A DNA stretch of 36,642 nucleotides from positions 1-36,642 of the IMG/VR virus record IMGVR_UViG_3300027763_000128, one strand, 5' to 3'. Below the pieces are notes generated by a model. That model did not search any database. It saw nothing but the letters and a program-made list of their open reading frames with translations, and had not been told where the DNA came from. Every line of letters starts with the position of its first letter. Position 1 is the first letter of the stretch. The DNA is from a virus. Of this stretch, positions 5,327-12,773 are shown one piece after another. The translations under genes and the position numbers were made by a program.

Positions 5327-7590
5327 TATTTGCTCAATTCAGCAATATATCTCTGAATTTGCTTCCTTGATACATTCAACAACTCGGCAACTTCACTTCT
5401 ATTCAACTCAGGGTTAAGTGTGTATAACTCTTTGAATTTATCCTTTGTATTCATACTTTTATTAGCTATCATAGACGTCTTCATTTCCTTCACTTCCATC
5501 GTGTTTACCTTAATCTTTTTAGCCATTGCTACAAAGTACTTTGATAACCGTTCAGCCTTTAACATAGATTCCTTAGATATAAGCAAGGATGCCTCAGTTG
5601 GCTTCTCGGTCATATAACAATCAAGACAATGGATTAACAATGCGAAACGTGGTATGTAAGACTTCTGCTTCGGCAACATTGACTTCATATATTCGTTCTC
5701 CTCATCAGAGTTCTGAACGGATGTAATCTCATTGAAGATACGCTTCCATTCGATACGAGCATCATTTGATAAACGTGCGATATAAGGGTCTATTTCCATA
5801 TCAAGGTTATAGTTTACCACCCTACGCTTATAATGGTCATAAAACGCTTGTATTGCATTCGTATACCACTCCACCGCATCATACGGCATCTCGTTATCGT
5901 TATAGTGTTCTACTTCTAACTCAGGGAAGGTAAGTAGCATCCTATCAACGAATCCATTATCCTTGTTCTCATCGGTATAGAAGGTATTAAGTATCGAAGG
6001 TTGTATACCACCAAGTACAGGAATCAATGGTCGTTCAACGAATGAACCAACCCTTGACATACGATTAAACGATACAGGCGAACCTGACCAAGTACTCAAC
6101 CAAAACTCCAAATCAGAACCCTCACGATACTTATTCATATCCTTAAACCACCCATTTAACTCATCCTTGAACACACCGACTGCATTCTTCGATTGCTCGT
6201 GTAAGTCAACAAGTGCCTCAAGAGTGATGTCATTAGCTATGAACTGCGTCTTAACTGGCTTGGGAACATCCTCTACTTGCTTCTTCTCTGCTTCACTTGA
6301 CTTAGAGTATACGGCATACTTCTCAGCGTGTTTGAGATAAGATTTAATCTCCTTTGAGTTAATCTTCATCAATGGATGGATGATGTTTTTAATACTCGGT
6401 GTCTTACCAAGTCCTGCCTTACCTACCACCGCTATCCATACGTTGGCAGTCTCAACCCATCCACGTTTAACTTCGATGTGTATAGAGTTACCAACTACAA
6501 TAGATGTCACCCATAACATAGAACAACCCATATAATCAATGCTACTATCAAGGGTGTTGTTGCACTCAATCATATAGTTCTGAATAGGTGCAGGGAAGAT
6601 GTCAATAGGGAACTTTAAGTCATCAGTATTGATACTTGTCTTAATGCGATTCTCAGGTAATGGTTTCACAATCCGAGAACCAAATCCCTTAGAGTATAAC
6701 TCCTTACCTGCAACACTCATATTACCATTGTAATACTTGTATGCGTATGCAATAAACGGAGTAATTAGTTTCTCATTCGGATAGATAGTCCCAGTTGAAA
6801 ATAGGAACATACAACCACTATCCTTGTACACATATCCTGATTGCGAAGATTCTGCTCCGTGTCTAAGTATAATATCGTGCTTAGATAACTTACGCACTAT
6901 CTTGAAGTCCTCACCAATGATATCATAGATAGAAGTCTTCTCGTTATAGTCTTGCCACGGAGTAATGTTACTTGCATCGTACTCCTTAGCTACCTTCTTA
7001 TCAGGTTGTAGTTGTTCGGATTGGTCAACGTAGTTGTAAGTACGGCAGATTGACCATAATATGCGTCTATCTCTCTCGCTAATAGTTTGGATTGATAGAT
7101 AGTCTAACTTAGAGATTTGATTGTCATAAACAACTACATAGCCACCAATACCACGAGATTCGATGATGCACTCTTTATGTCCTTTGAGTTTGGCTATCTT
7201 AGAGTTACCTTGAATAGTATCGCACTTGTAAAGAATGTGGTATCCTTGATTCTTAGTCTTGTAGATGACAAACTTGCGATGAAAGTCATCAATGTTATCT
7301 TTAAGGTAGGAATGTAGTTCGTGCCAAAATTCCTCTTGCTCAGGTAATGTTGGGAATACTTTTAAGTCAACATCTATAACTTCAAGGTTGTTGTATCCTG
7401 TAAGGATGCCTATTATCTCGGTCTTCGCTGATGTTGTTTCGCCATTATATGCTTTAGCCATCTCAGGTTTCGTGATAGGAGTTGTTTGATACTCCTTCCA
7501 AGTGTGCATATTAGGTTTCTTATTCGCAGATGCAGTTATAAGGCTAAACCCTGTGTCAAGTAATCGGTAACATCTATCTAATGTAATCAT
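5326..7590 (-). CDS. Primase-helicase (Prim-Pol plus DUF3987 AAA+ domain)
   Basis: 754 residues. Residues about 1-190 resemble a bifunctional primase/polymerase (AEP) domain, with the metal-binding pair D73-x-D75 in EVIDVDLK, H118 in GYHILYK, and ESRGIGGYVVVY at 144-155. Residues about 320-690 are a DUF3987-type ATPase: Walker A GKAGLGKT (390-397), Walker B FKDEL (D476, E477), and a putative arginine finger R550 in GFVDRML. The C-terminus (about 715-754) is a helix-turn-helix (LNRSEVAELLNVSRKQIQRY) that could recognise the repeats just downstream of the gene. Probably the replicative helicase-primase. The ATG is preceded by ACACAAT and a leader of about 80 nt from the box at 7678. Confidence 0.85.
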   Translation of the reverse strand: MITLDRCYRLLDTGFSLITASANKKPNMHTWKEYQTTPITKPEMAKAYNGETTSAKTEIIGILTGYNNLEVIDVDLKVFPTLPEQEEFWHELHSYLKDNIDDFHRKFVIYKTKNQGYHILYKCDTIQGNSKIAKLKGHKECIIESRGIGGYVVVYDNQISKLDYLSIQTISERDRRILWSICRTYNYVDQSEQLQPDKKVAKEYDASNITPWQDYNEKTSIYDIIGEDFKIVRKLSKHDIILRHGAESSQSGYVYKDSGCMFLFSTGTIYPNEKLITPFIAYAYKYYNGNMSVAGKELYSKGFGSRIVKPLPENRIKTSINTDDLKFPIDIFPAPIQNYMIECNNTLDSSIDYMGCSMLWVTSIVVGNSIHIEVKRGWVETANVWIAVVGKAGLGKTPSIKNIIHPLMKINSKEIKSYLKHAEKYAVYSKSSEAEKKQVEDVPKPVKTQFIANDITLEALVDLHEQSKNAVGVFKDELNGWFKDMNKYREGSDLEFWLSTWSGSPVSFNRMSRVGSFVERPLIPVLGGIQPSILNTFYTDENKDNGFVDRMLLTFPELEVEHYNDNEMPYDAVEWYTNAIQAFYDHYKRRVVNYNLDMEIDPYIARLSNDARIEWKRIFNEITSVQNSDEENEYMKSMLPKQKSYIPRFALLIHCLDCYMTEKPTEASLLISKESMLKAERLSKYFVAMAKKIKVNTMEVKEMKTSMIANKSMNTKDKFKELYTLNPELNRSEVAELLNVSRKQIQRYIAELSK

Positions 7591-7607
7591 ATTGTGTACG
7601 TTTTTTA

Positions 7608-7644
7608 TATACGTTAGTGAAAAAAATCAGGGAAGTAACGTATA
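7608..7644 (-). promoter_or_regulatory. Inverted repeat in the primase-helicase leader
   Basis: Arms TATACGTTA (7608-7616) and TAACGTATA (7636-7644) are perfectly complementary with a 19-nt spacer. It falls between the predicted transcription start (about 7672) and the ATG (7590), so it could be an mRNA hairpin or an operator. Confidence 0.45.
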
Positions 7645-7677
7645 ACTTTTACGGATTTGCCGTCCAACCTGATTGTG

Positions 7678-7685
7678 CAAATGTA
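7678..7685 (-). promoter_or_regulatory. Promoter -7 box (TACATTTG) of the primase-helicase
   Basis: Exact TAnnTTTG on the minus strand in the 106-bp gap between the SSB and primase-helicase genes. Predicted leader about 80 nt, long for this genome. Confidence 0.55.
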
Positions 7686-7696
7686 AGAGATTAATA

Positions 7697-8059
7697 TTAG
7701 AAAGGAAGAGAATCTCCTAATGGATCACTCGGATGCACCACTTCCGCTTGAACTGTCTCAATGTGTTGACCACTACCTTTCGCCTCAATCCTCCAAGCCT
7801 CAAGCGAATTGAAATACGATGTCTTACCATCCTTAGTCCATTCCTTACCACGAATATTGAAGTGGATGATAACCTGTTGCCCAGTTTGGAACTTGTCCAA
7901 CAAAGGACATTTGTCTTGCGTCAATTGGAATTGAAGATACTGCGGATACTCACCATCCGTTTGCAGGATGAACTCACGCTTTGTGAACTTGTCCGATACT
8001 TGTACGGCATCTCGTTTGATAAGCAGTCTGCCATCTGCTGTGTACTTTTCTGTACTCAT
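7697..8059 (-). CDS. DUF3127-type single-stranded DNA-binding protein
   Basis: 120 residues. Core blocks KREFILQTDGEYPQYLQFQ, FQTGQQVIIHFNIRGKEW and TSYFNSLEAWRIE match the DUF3127 OB-fold family found in Bacteroidetes and their phages. The end DPLGDSLPF mimics the acidic, Pro-Phe-terminated tip by which SSBs recruit partners. It would coat single-stranded DNA at the phage fork, alongside the primase-helicase just downstream. Its leader contains a 21-bp element (8071-8091) also found 11 nt before the next upstream gene, and ACACA directly precedes the ATG. Confidence 0.85.
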   Translation of the reverse strand: MSTEKYTADGRLLIKRDAVQVSDKFTKREFILQTDGEYPQYLQFQLTQDKCPLLDKFQTGQQVIIHFNIRGKEWTKDGKTSYFNSLEAWRIEAKGSGQHIETVQAEVVHPSDPLGDSLPF

Positions 8060-8070
8060 TGTGTATGTGT

Positions 8071-8091
8071 TGCTGAATCACAGCTTGTTTA
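8071..8091 (-). repeat. 21-bp leader repeat, copy 1 (before SSB)
   Basis: Identical over 21 bp to 8466-8486. On the minus strand it begins TAAACAAGCTG and ends ATTCAGCA, containing GCTG-TGATT-CAGC, a short stem-loop or an imperfect dyad. It ends exactly 11 nt before the SSB start codon, and its first three bases are the stop of the upstream gene. Confidence 0.75.
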
Positions 8092-8454
8092 ATCTTTGTT
8101 ATAACATAAATCCGTAACACTTTCTTTCATACTTAATGCCACTTCATAAGCAGCTTCATAAGATTCGTATTCTTGAATATATATCTCATCCGAAAAGGCT
8201 ACATCGAAAGAAAAATGGGTGTTTTTAATAATGTCTATAATGGTGTCATAATATTCAGTTACAAATATTAAATCTTTCTTGTTTACAATGTCATAAAAAG
8301 ACATTAAATAAACTCTTGGAGTAGATTCATTTGTTACGGCTAAATCCATTAGCCAATTACACATATCCATTACGGATGCAAATTTGTAAGTTGGAATGTC
8401 CTCTTTTGTGTAATCATCGCTTAATGAAGCGTAGTGCAATTTGTATTTTTTCAT
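8089..8454 (-). CDS. Hypothetical acidic protein
   Basis: 121 residues beginning MKKYKLHYASLSDDYTKED, rich in Asp, Glu and Tyr, with alternating predicted strands and helices (FVTEYYDTIIDIIKNTHFSFDVAF). No family recognised. The coding DNA is more AT-rich than its neighbours. The same 21-bp leader element sits 11 nt upstream of its ATG as upstream of the SSB ATG, which links the two genes in regulation. An acidic small protein next to SSB might be a protein-protein partner or a DNA mimic, but that is a guess. Confidence 0.65.
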   Translation of the reverse strand: MKKYKLHYASLSDDYTKEDIPTYKFASVMDMCNWLMDLAVTNESTPRVYLMSFYDIVNKKDLIFVTEYYDTIIDIIKNTHFSFDVAFSDEIYIQEYESYEAAYEVALSMKESVTDLCYNKD

Positions 8455-8465
8455 TTTATTTTTAG

Positions 8466-8486
8466 TGCTGAATCACAGCTTGTTTA
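8466..8486 (-). repeat. 21-bp leader repeat, copy 2
   Basis: Second perfect copy of the element at 8071-8091, again exactly 11 nt before a start codon (8454). No third copy was found by eye. Confidence 0.75.
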
Positions 8487-8532
8487 TATATTATGTTATG
8501 CTATGCGCTATAACGTAGCGTGTAGCGATGAG

Positions 8533-8898
8533 TTATCCGCACTTCACCACCTCAAACCTACTTATAATACACGCATCGCCACTATACCTCCTACGAGGCT
8601 CATACAACGATGTTTTCAAGTTAGGTGCATTATGTCTTAGCAAGGTAACAAATCTCTCGTAAAGAGCATCTTGTGTGTCTTTCATATTATTCACAACTTT
8701 AATCGAATTGATGATAGTTGTATGGTCACGATACGAAAGGAATCTGCCTATCTCGGAAAGGTTGTAACCATTCTCGTAGGCGATGAAACAAAACAAATGT
8801 CTTGCCGTTGCGATGTCCAAAGTTCCACGACCACTATCTTGAATTTTCTTGATGGGGATGTTTAATCCTGTTGCGATGTCTATTAGTATTCTATCCAT
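8533..8898 (-). CDS. DnaA domain IV-like DNA-binding protein
   Basis: 121 residues. Residues about 5-72 match the C-terminal DNA-binding domain of DnaA: IPIKKIQDSGRGTLDIATAR, a helix ending in FIAYENGYNLSEIGRFL, and the signature RDHTT (57-61) that reads the DnaA box. The ATPase domain of DnaA is absent, so it binds DNA without forming an ATP-driven filament. The C-terminal 45 residues are basic and unassigned. In context (SSB, primase-helicase, DnaA box at 5042) it probably marks the phage origin or redirects host DnaA. A one-mismatch DnaA box (TTATCCGCA) lies at its own 3' end (8533-8541). Confidence 0.85.
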   Translation of the reverse strand: MDRILIDIATGLNIPIKKIQDSGRGTLDIATARHLFCFIAYENGYNLSEIGRFLSYRDHTTIINSIKVVNNMKDTQDALYERFVTLLRHNAPNLKTSLYEPRRRYSGDACIISRFEVVKCG

Positions 8899-9319
8899 TT
8901 TGCGTATTTTTTAAACCTAATCCGTAATCGGCTAAAGTTGGATGCGCCCATTGGAAGTCTATCATATTAGGTGCAAGTGGTGTGTTATCAATCAACAATG
9001 CTTTATCCTTCTTTGCTTTAATTTTTGCACCAAATCCTGACTTTACTTTGATACCACGATATTGTATGTAATGCCTTATTTGATGTTCGGTTATCTTGTA
9101 ATAATCTGCCCATTCAAGTGCGGTTTTCTCCATTGCGTGTTCCATTATATATTCAAAAACTATTGGTGTTTTTCGATAACCCGAATCCTTACCTTTTAAT
9201 CCATTGCGGTAAAAGAACTGGTGCATTGTTCGATAGGTTACATTCGCAAGTTTCGCCCACTCTTTGTAGGTGTACTTGTTTGGTGTTGCTTTGATTTGTT
9301 TTACTATTTCTATGTCCAT
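8891..9319 (-). CDS. Putative DNA-binding protein with two HTH-like repeats
   Basis: 142 residues. Two similar helix-turn-helix-like segments are visible: YKEWAKLANVTYRTMHQFFY (about 21-40) and ALEWADYYKITEHQIRHYIQ (about 67-86). Each is followed by a short basic tail (RNGLKGK, RGIKVK), so the protein may be an internal duplication of a DNA-binding unit. The stop overlaps the DnaA-like gene's start by 8 nt, suggesting coupled synthesis and a shared replication or control role. ACACA directly precedes the ATG, and a promoter box lies at 9351-9358. Confidence 0.65.
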   Translation of the reverse strand: MDIEIVKQIKATPNKYTYKEWAKLANVTYRTMHQFFYRNGLKGKDSGYRKTPIVFEYIMEHAMEKTALEWADYYKITEHQIRHYIQYRGIKVKSGFGAKIKAKKDKALLIDNTPLAPNMIDFQWAHPTLADYGLGLKNTQNG

Positions 9320-9342
9320 TGTGTTTTGTTTTATGATTATTA

Positions 9343-9645
9343 TTAATCCAAATATATCACCAACTTATCTTCATTGCTTTCTTCCTCATCAATTTCAAAG
9401 ACTCCCAATGGTATATTCTGCGATATAGCAATATGAAACAACCGATGGTCACGAGATGACTTTGGAACGCATACTCTATATGTCTTCCCTTGATAATCAA
9501 TCGTTGGTCTTGTGATGGTCAGCACACCACCACGATACGATGTAATCACTTCAGTAGTATGCAAAAAGAACGGATGTTGAGATGCTACACGATAGCTATG
9601 TTGATTAGTGCTATACACTATCTTGATGCAGTTAGGAGGTGTCAT
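9343..9645 (-). CDS. Hypothetical protein
   Basis: 100 residues beginning MTPPNCIKIVYSTNQHSY and ending EESNEDKLVIYLD. Mostly short beta-type segments with a basic KSSRDHRLFH patch and an acidic tail. No family recognised. Its ATG overlaps the exonuclease stop by ATGA, so it belongs to the recombination operon. Confidence 0.65.
   Translation of the reverse strand: MTPPNCIKIVYSTNQHSYRVASQHPFFLHTTEVITSYRGGVLTITRPTIDYQGKTYRVCVPKSSRDHRLFHIAISQNIPLGVFEIDEEESNEDKLVIYLD
9351..9358 (-). promoter_or_regulatory. Promoter -7 box (TATATTTG)
   Basis: Exact TAnnTTTG on the minus strand inside the last codons of the preceding gene, 32 bp before the start at 9319. It would give a leader of about 27 nt ending in ACACA-ATG. 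Confidence 0.45.
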
Positions 9646-10334
9646 AGCGATAACGTATTATAGTATTCTCTTGCCTTGATAATCTTGCCTTGTAACTTCT
9701 CCATCAAGATAGCATCATAGTCAAAGTTAAATACCTTGATACGCTTCTCAATAGGTAGTTCAAGTATGATGTCATTGTTACGTTGGATTTGCTGACATTG
9801 TGCGATGTAATCTTCGTTCTCATAGTTGCGTCCAAACTTCCACGCAAGACGTTCACACTCGGCTATTATCATCTCCTTCGTGTTAGGCACAAGAGCATAA
9901 ATCAACCGATATTTATGAACTCCTGTTAGCTTCATATAACATTGCGCTTGAACTTCATACATTGTAGTAGGTTCGGCTTCAAAAAACGTGCGTAGTGACC
10001 AAGAAGTTTTGATGTCTTCTACCGCATCTGTTAAGATAATATCAGGTGTACCAATGATGAACTCATCTTGTAACTTCTCACGATTCTTGGTTCTAAACGC
10101 ACCGCCAAGCACATCTTGAACTAACTGCATCGAATCTTGTTCCATCGCAAGACCTTTGTCCATATATTCGTTGTTGACAAACTCACGATATCCGTATTCA
10201 CCTTGTAACCACATTGATTCGACCAATGTCTTAGCGGTTGCCGACAAGTTTCCTGCGTCTTTATCCGCTTTTAATTTAGGTTCAGTTAGTAATGCACCTG
10301 CACCACTACATCTGAAAAGTATTTGCTTATCCAT
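9642..10334 (-). CDS. YqaJ-like PD-(D/E)xK recombination exonuclease
   Basis: 230 residues. Catalytic layout of the lambda-exonuclease/YqaJ fold: KGLAMEQDSM (E65), GTPDIIL (D98), VEDIKTSW (D107-x-K109), and YEVQAQCYM (Q129) on the following helix. These enzymes resect double-stranded ends to give a single strand for annealing. The gene directly follows the annealing protein (10327-11013), with an 8-nt overlap, making a two-component recombinase. A GGAGG lies 9-10 nt before the start, though it also encodes Lys/Glu-rich residues of the preceding gene. Confidence 0.85.
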   Translation of the reverse strand: MDKQILFRCSGAGALLTEPKLKADKDAGNLSATAKTLVESMWLQGEYGYREFVNNEYMDKGLAMEQDSMQLVQDVLGGAFRTKNREKLQDEFIIGTPDIILTDAVEDIKTSWSLRTFFEAEPTTMYEVQAQCYMKLTGVHKYRLIYALVPNTKEMIIAECERLAWKFGRNYENEDYIAQCQQIQRNNDIILELPIEKRIKVFNFDYDAILMEKLQGKIIKAREYYNTLSL

Positions 10335-11013
10335 TGAGTAACGCCTCCTTCGTGTAATATTGTGATGTTAATCCAAGTGTTTGCGCCACATCCTTAACTG
10401 ATGCCAAGTCGCTAAGATTCAAGCATTGTTCAATAAATTTGGATACCCTTTCTTTCTCTTTGGCATCGTTAATCTTATCGTAAGATAACAACTCCGTATC
10501 GCCTGTGAAAGCTATGACATCTTTTCGGTTAAGGTTCGCACCAAACAAGTCTCCGAAGTGGTCACACGCATCCTTGATAGCGATGGTCTTAGCGATTGGT
10601 AGTGCCATCATTACCGCACCTTTACCTACGTTTGACATATCCATTTGAAGTGAACCGCTACCTGCTTTTGTTTGTAACTCCTGCGCCCCTACACCATCGT
10701 GAAATTCCATTGTGTTAGTAGCAGGATTCAAGTAGTGTACCCTAACTGTTACCTCAACCGCATTCATCAGCATCCCAGTCTTCAAGACTTCAATGGAATA
10801 CTTTTTAAAGCATCTTCGGAGTAAGTATTCAACCTTATCAATCGGCAGGTAATTATACCCTTTGATGAATGGATGTTGTTTAACCCAAGCACTCGGTGGC
10901 GGTGTAGCTAATACCACGTTGAGTTGCTCAAGTGGTATTGCTACGTCAAGTTGTTTGAATAGCGAAGTGATAGTCGGCTTTGTAGCCTTGACTAAGTTGG
11001 TATTATTACTCAT
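10327..11013 (-). CDS. Single-strand annealing protein (Rad52/RecT-like)
   Basis: 228 residues. Blocks WVKQHPFIKGYNYLPIDKVE, EVTVRVHYLNPATNTMEFHDG, GVGAQELQ and MALPIAKTIAIKDACDHFGD are typical of phage annealing proteins with the Rad52/Red-beta type fold. The C-terminal quarter (about 165-228) is more variable and probably mediates partner binding. It would anneal complementary strands made by the exonuclease encoded immediately downstream, for recombination-dependent replication and repair. A strong Shine-Dalgarno-like AGAAGGAGGT stands 5 nt before the ATG. Confidence 0.8.
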   Translation of the reverse strand: MSNNTNLVKATKPTITSLFKQLDVAIPLEQLNVVLATPPPSAWVKQHPFIKGYNYLPIDKVEYLLRRCFKKYSIEVLKTGMLMNAVEVTVRVHYLNPATNTMEFHDGVGAQELQTKAGSGSLQMDMSNVGKGAVMMALPIAKTIAIKDACDHFGDLFGANLNRKDVIAFTGDTELLSYDKINDAKEKERVSKFIEQCLNLSDLASVKDVAQTLGLTSQYYTKEALLNG

Positions 11014-11266
11014 TGTTACCTCCTTCTGCTAATGTGTCGGCATAGATTTCACTCCAAATAATGTCACGGAATATCATATCCTCAAGTCTAAATTGTTCGA
11101 TAAGATGCGTGATGTCTAATACAACAGTAATATTAAGCATTGTTCCTGTTTGCTGAAGTTCGGCAGATAATAATTCAACATCTCCGTTCTTGTCGTAATC
11201 AACGCTGATTGTTAAGAATTGCGGATTTTCTGCGGTGTCAATTTTGATAGTTTTTGTTAGTTTCAT
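11006..11266 (-). CDS. Hypothetical protein upstream of the annealing protein
   Basis: 86 residues beginning MKLTKTIKIDTAENPQFLTI; predicted beta-strands then a helix (THLIEQFRLEDMIFRDIIWSEI) with an acidic end. No family recognised. Its end overlaps the annealing protein start by 8 nt, and its 3' codons (GAAGGAGGT) provide that gene's Shine-Dalgarno-like sequence. ACACA directly precedes its ATG, and a 62-bp gap lies upstream. Confidence 0.65.
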   Translation of the reverse strand: MKLTKTIKIDTAENPQFLTISVDYDKNGDVELLSAELQQTGTMLNITVVLDITHLIEQFRLEDMIFRDIIWSEIYADTLAEGGNNE

Positions 11267-11328
11267 TGTGTATATAATTTTTGTAAAAGTAATTAATTTT
11301 TTAATACGAAATCATCGTTAACTAAATA

Positions 11329-11607
11329 TTAGCAAACATCAGTCGGTTGCGATTCGTGATATTCAAGGTCACCCTTAATGCCTTGCTCGTGATCCAATCG
11401 CACCCAGTCTTGAGATAGTGCCACCTTAGATGCCGTCCATTGGCGATGTCCGTTCTTCAACTTCCAATAAGCTACCAAGTCATCGTGTGTCTTCTCATCG
11501 GTAATGAGGCGGTTGATGATGAAGTCAATAACGGAATCCATTTGCTCGGTTGTGATGCAGGAATCTATCCACGCAGATACGATGTTGTAATGTGTTGATG
11601 GTATCAT
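11329..11607 (-). CDS. Hypothetical protein
   Basis: 92 residues beginning MIPSTHYNIVSAWIDSC, mostly helical in its first half (TEQMDSVIDFIINRLI), followed by KTHDDLVAYWKLKNGHRQW and an acidic end. No family recognised. Overlaps the next upstream gene by ATGA, part of a run of small early genes. Confidence 0.6.
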   Translation of the reverse strand: MIPSTHYNIVSAWIDSCITTEQMDSVIDFIINRLITDEKTHDDLVAYWKLKNGHRQWTASKVALSQDWVRLDHEQGIKGDLEYHESQPTDVC

Positions 11608-11831
11608 TTGTTTAGTGGTTTAAAGGTGTAAACTAAGGCTCGTTGAATGCTATCGGTATAGGTCATACTATCTGCCATATTCTTGTGGAACTCCTCCAAG
11701 TACATCTGCATCTCGTGATGTTGTACTCCGTTATCTTCTGCGGTTAGTTCAGCAATAGCTTCGATTCGTGATATGTCTTTGTTCTTAGCCATATCAATGA
11801 CAAGCGGATGGTTGATGTGTAGATTAGTCAT
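11604..11831 (-). CDS. Hypothetical helical protein
   Basis: 75 residues beginning MTNLHINHPLVIDMAKNKD. An ATG six codons upstream (11849) is possible, but the ATG at 11831 has AGGAGG six bases in front and the usual 8-nt overlap with the preceding stop, so it is preferred. Mostly helical with several His and Met; no family recognised. Confidence 0.6.
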   Translation of the reverse strand: MTNLHINHPLVIDMAKNKDISRIEAIAELTAEDNGVQHHEMQMYLEEFHKNMADSMTYTDSIQRALVYTFKPLNK

Positions 11832-12084
11832 TGCATACCTCCTCTTCAACTATGCCGTCATTAAAGTAACCGAGATAGGCAATACCATCTGATCTCATCT
11901 TGTTGTAAGCAAACATAAGGTCATATCCATCTCCATAATCTTTGCATATTAGTTCAACATTATCCCACCCAATAGAAGTTAAACGTGCAGGATGATTAGA
12001 GGTTGTGCCTATTGATTTTGCAAACTGAATAGGCTTCTTTTTTTGTATCGGTGTTTCATCTCCGATGATAGTTACTTTAGTCAT
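11824..12084 (-). CDS. Hypothetical protein
   Basis: 86 residues beginning MTKVTIIGDETPIQKKK. The later half (ELICKDYGDGYDLMFAYN...GIAYLGYFNDG) looks beta-rich and acidic. No family recognised. Overlaps both neighbours by 8 nt, so it is part of a tightly coupled operon. Confidence 0.6.
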   Translation of the reverse strand: MTKVTIIGDETPIQKKKPIQFAKSIGTTSNHPARLTSIGWDNVELICKDYGDGYDLMFAYNKMRSDGIAYLGYFNDGIVEEEVCND

Positions 12085-12220
12085 TTTTGATTAAATGTTT
12101 AGTTAATAATTCTTTTTCGGTCTTTCGGATAACTTTCTTATCCTTTTCGTTTGCCACTCGGACGAATACGCCCATAAGTGGTGTCTTGTACTTCGGCTTT
12201 GCGCCTGTCTTTTTTGCCAT
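12077..12220 (-). CDS. Very small basic protein
   Basis: 47 residues beginning MAKKTGAKPKYKTPLMGVFV, strongly Lys-rich (KDKKVIRKTEKELLTKH). Its stop overlaps the next start by the same 8-nt arrangement used by its neighbours, which supports translation. Possibly a nucleic-acid-binding peptide; no homologue recognised. Confidence 0.6.
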   Translation of the reverse strand: MAKKTGAKPKYKTPLMGVFVRVANEKDKKVIRKTEKELLTKHLIKND

Positions 12221-12263
12221 TGTATGTTGTGCGTGTAAGATGCGTCCCCTTTTGAGATGTTAT

Positions 12264-12425
12264 TTATATTAATTTAGTTAAAAAATCTCTTCTTTTTTTT
12301 AATTCATTTACCCAAATTAAATAATCAGCATCAGTAATATTATTCATTTTTATTACTTTATCAATTTGTGTAATTTTTAAATTTAAAGCTCTCCACTCTT
12401 CTCTTAATTTGTAATTTGTATTCAT
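12264..12425 (-). CDS. Very small hypothetical protein
   Basis: 53 residues beginning MNTNYKLREEWRALNLKITQ, two predicted amphipathic helices, likely a coiled coil (EELKKRRDFL-type end). ACACA precedes the ATG directly and a TATATTTG box lies 20 bp upstream, so it seems to be the first gene of the 12.4 to 11.3 kb operon. AT-rich compared with its neighbours. Function unknown. Confidence 0.6.
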   Translation of the reverse strand: MNTNYKLREEWRALNLKITQIDKVIKMNNITDADYLIWVNELKKRRDFLTKLI

Positions 12426-12444
12426 TGTGTAGTAGTTTAGAAAG

Positions 12445-12452
12445 CAAATATA
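12445..12452 (-). promoter_or_regulatory. Promoter -7 box (TATATTTG) of an early operon
   Basis: Exact TAnnTTTG on the minus strand, 20 bp before the ATG at 12425, in a gap of 243 bp (12426-12668) that otherwise holds only the terminator at 12614-12639 and AT-rich sequence. Same box and spacing as at 4274. Confidence 0.6.
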
Positions 12453-12613
12453 ATATTATATTCTCTATAATACCTAATCTTTTTTTCAAATTTCGATGAA
12501 ACTCAATGATACCAACGGAAGAAATTTTTTAAGAATGTATAAATAATCTGAAATTATTGGATTATCAGTCGCAAATATCACTACTATTCAAGTAAAGATA
12601 CACCCCAAAAGCA

Positions 12614-12639
12614 AGTCACCCCGTAGAAACGAGGTGGCT
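12614..12639 (-). terminator. Hairpin terminator after the metallophosphoesterase unit
   Basis: Nine-base arms AGTCACCCC / GAGGTGGCT with one wobble and one mismatch, 8-nt loop. On the minus strand it is followed after a few bases by CTTTT. It lies 30 bp beyond the last small ORF of the preceding operon and upstream of a new promoter box, a sensible boundary. Confidence 0.5.
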
Positions 12640-12668
12640 CTTAAAAATACACATATGAAAACAATCTT

Positions 12669-12773
12669 TTACCTACTTATCAACTCACGCATCAACTTGC
12701 GTAATCGTTCGGCTTCGGCTTCTATCAATAATAACTTCTTCATCACCTTTGCTCTTTTCTCTTCGTTAGTCAT
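12669..12773 (-). CDS. Very small coiled-coil peptide
   Basis: 34 residues beginning MTNEEKRAKVMKKLLLIEAE, continuing AERLRKLMRELISR: heptad-like leucines and alternating charges, a single coiled-coil helix. The start overlaps the preceding gene's TAA by 8 nt, like other coupled genes here, and a terminator follows. Plausible but short. Confidence 0.5.
   Translation of the reverse strand: MTNEEKRAKVMKKLLLIEAEAERLRKLMRELISR

Noticed and set aside
7733-8092. 119-residue plus-strand frame opposite the SSB gene
   Set aside because: It is the antisense shadow of a well-recognised DUF3127 gene.
8487-8532. Possible terminator after the DnaA-like gene (CGCTA/TAGCG stem)
   Set aside because: Only a 5-bp stem without a T-run on the minus strand.
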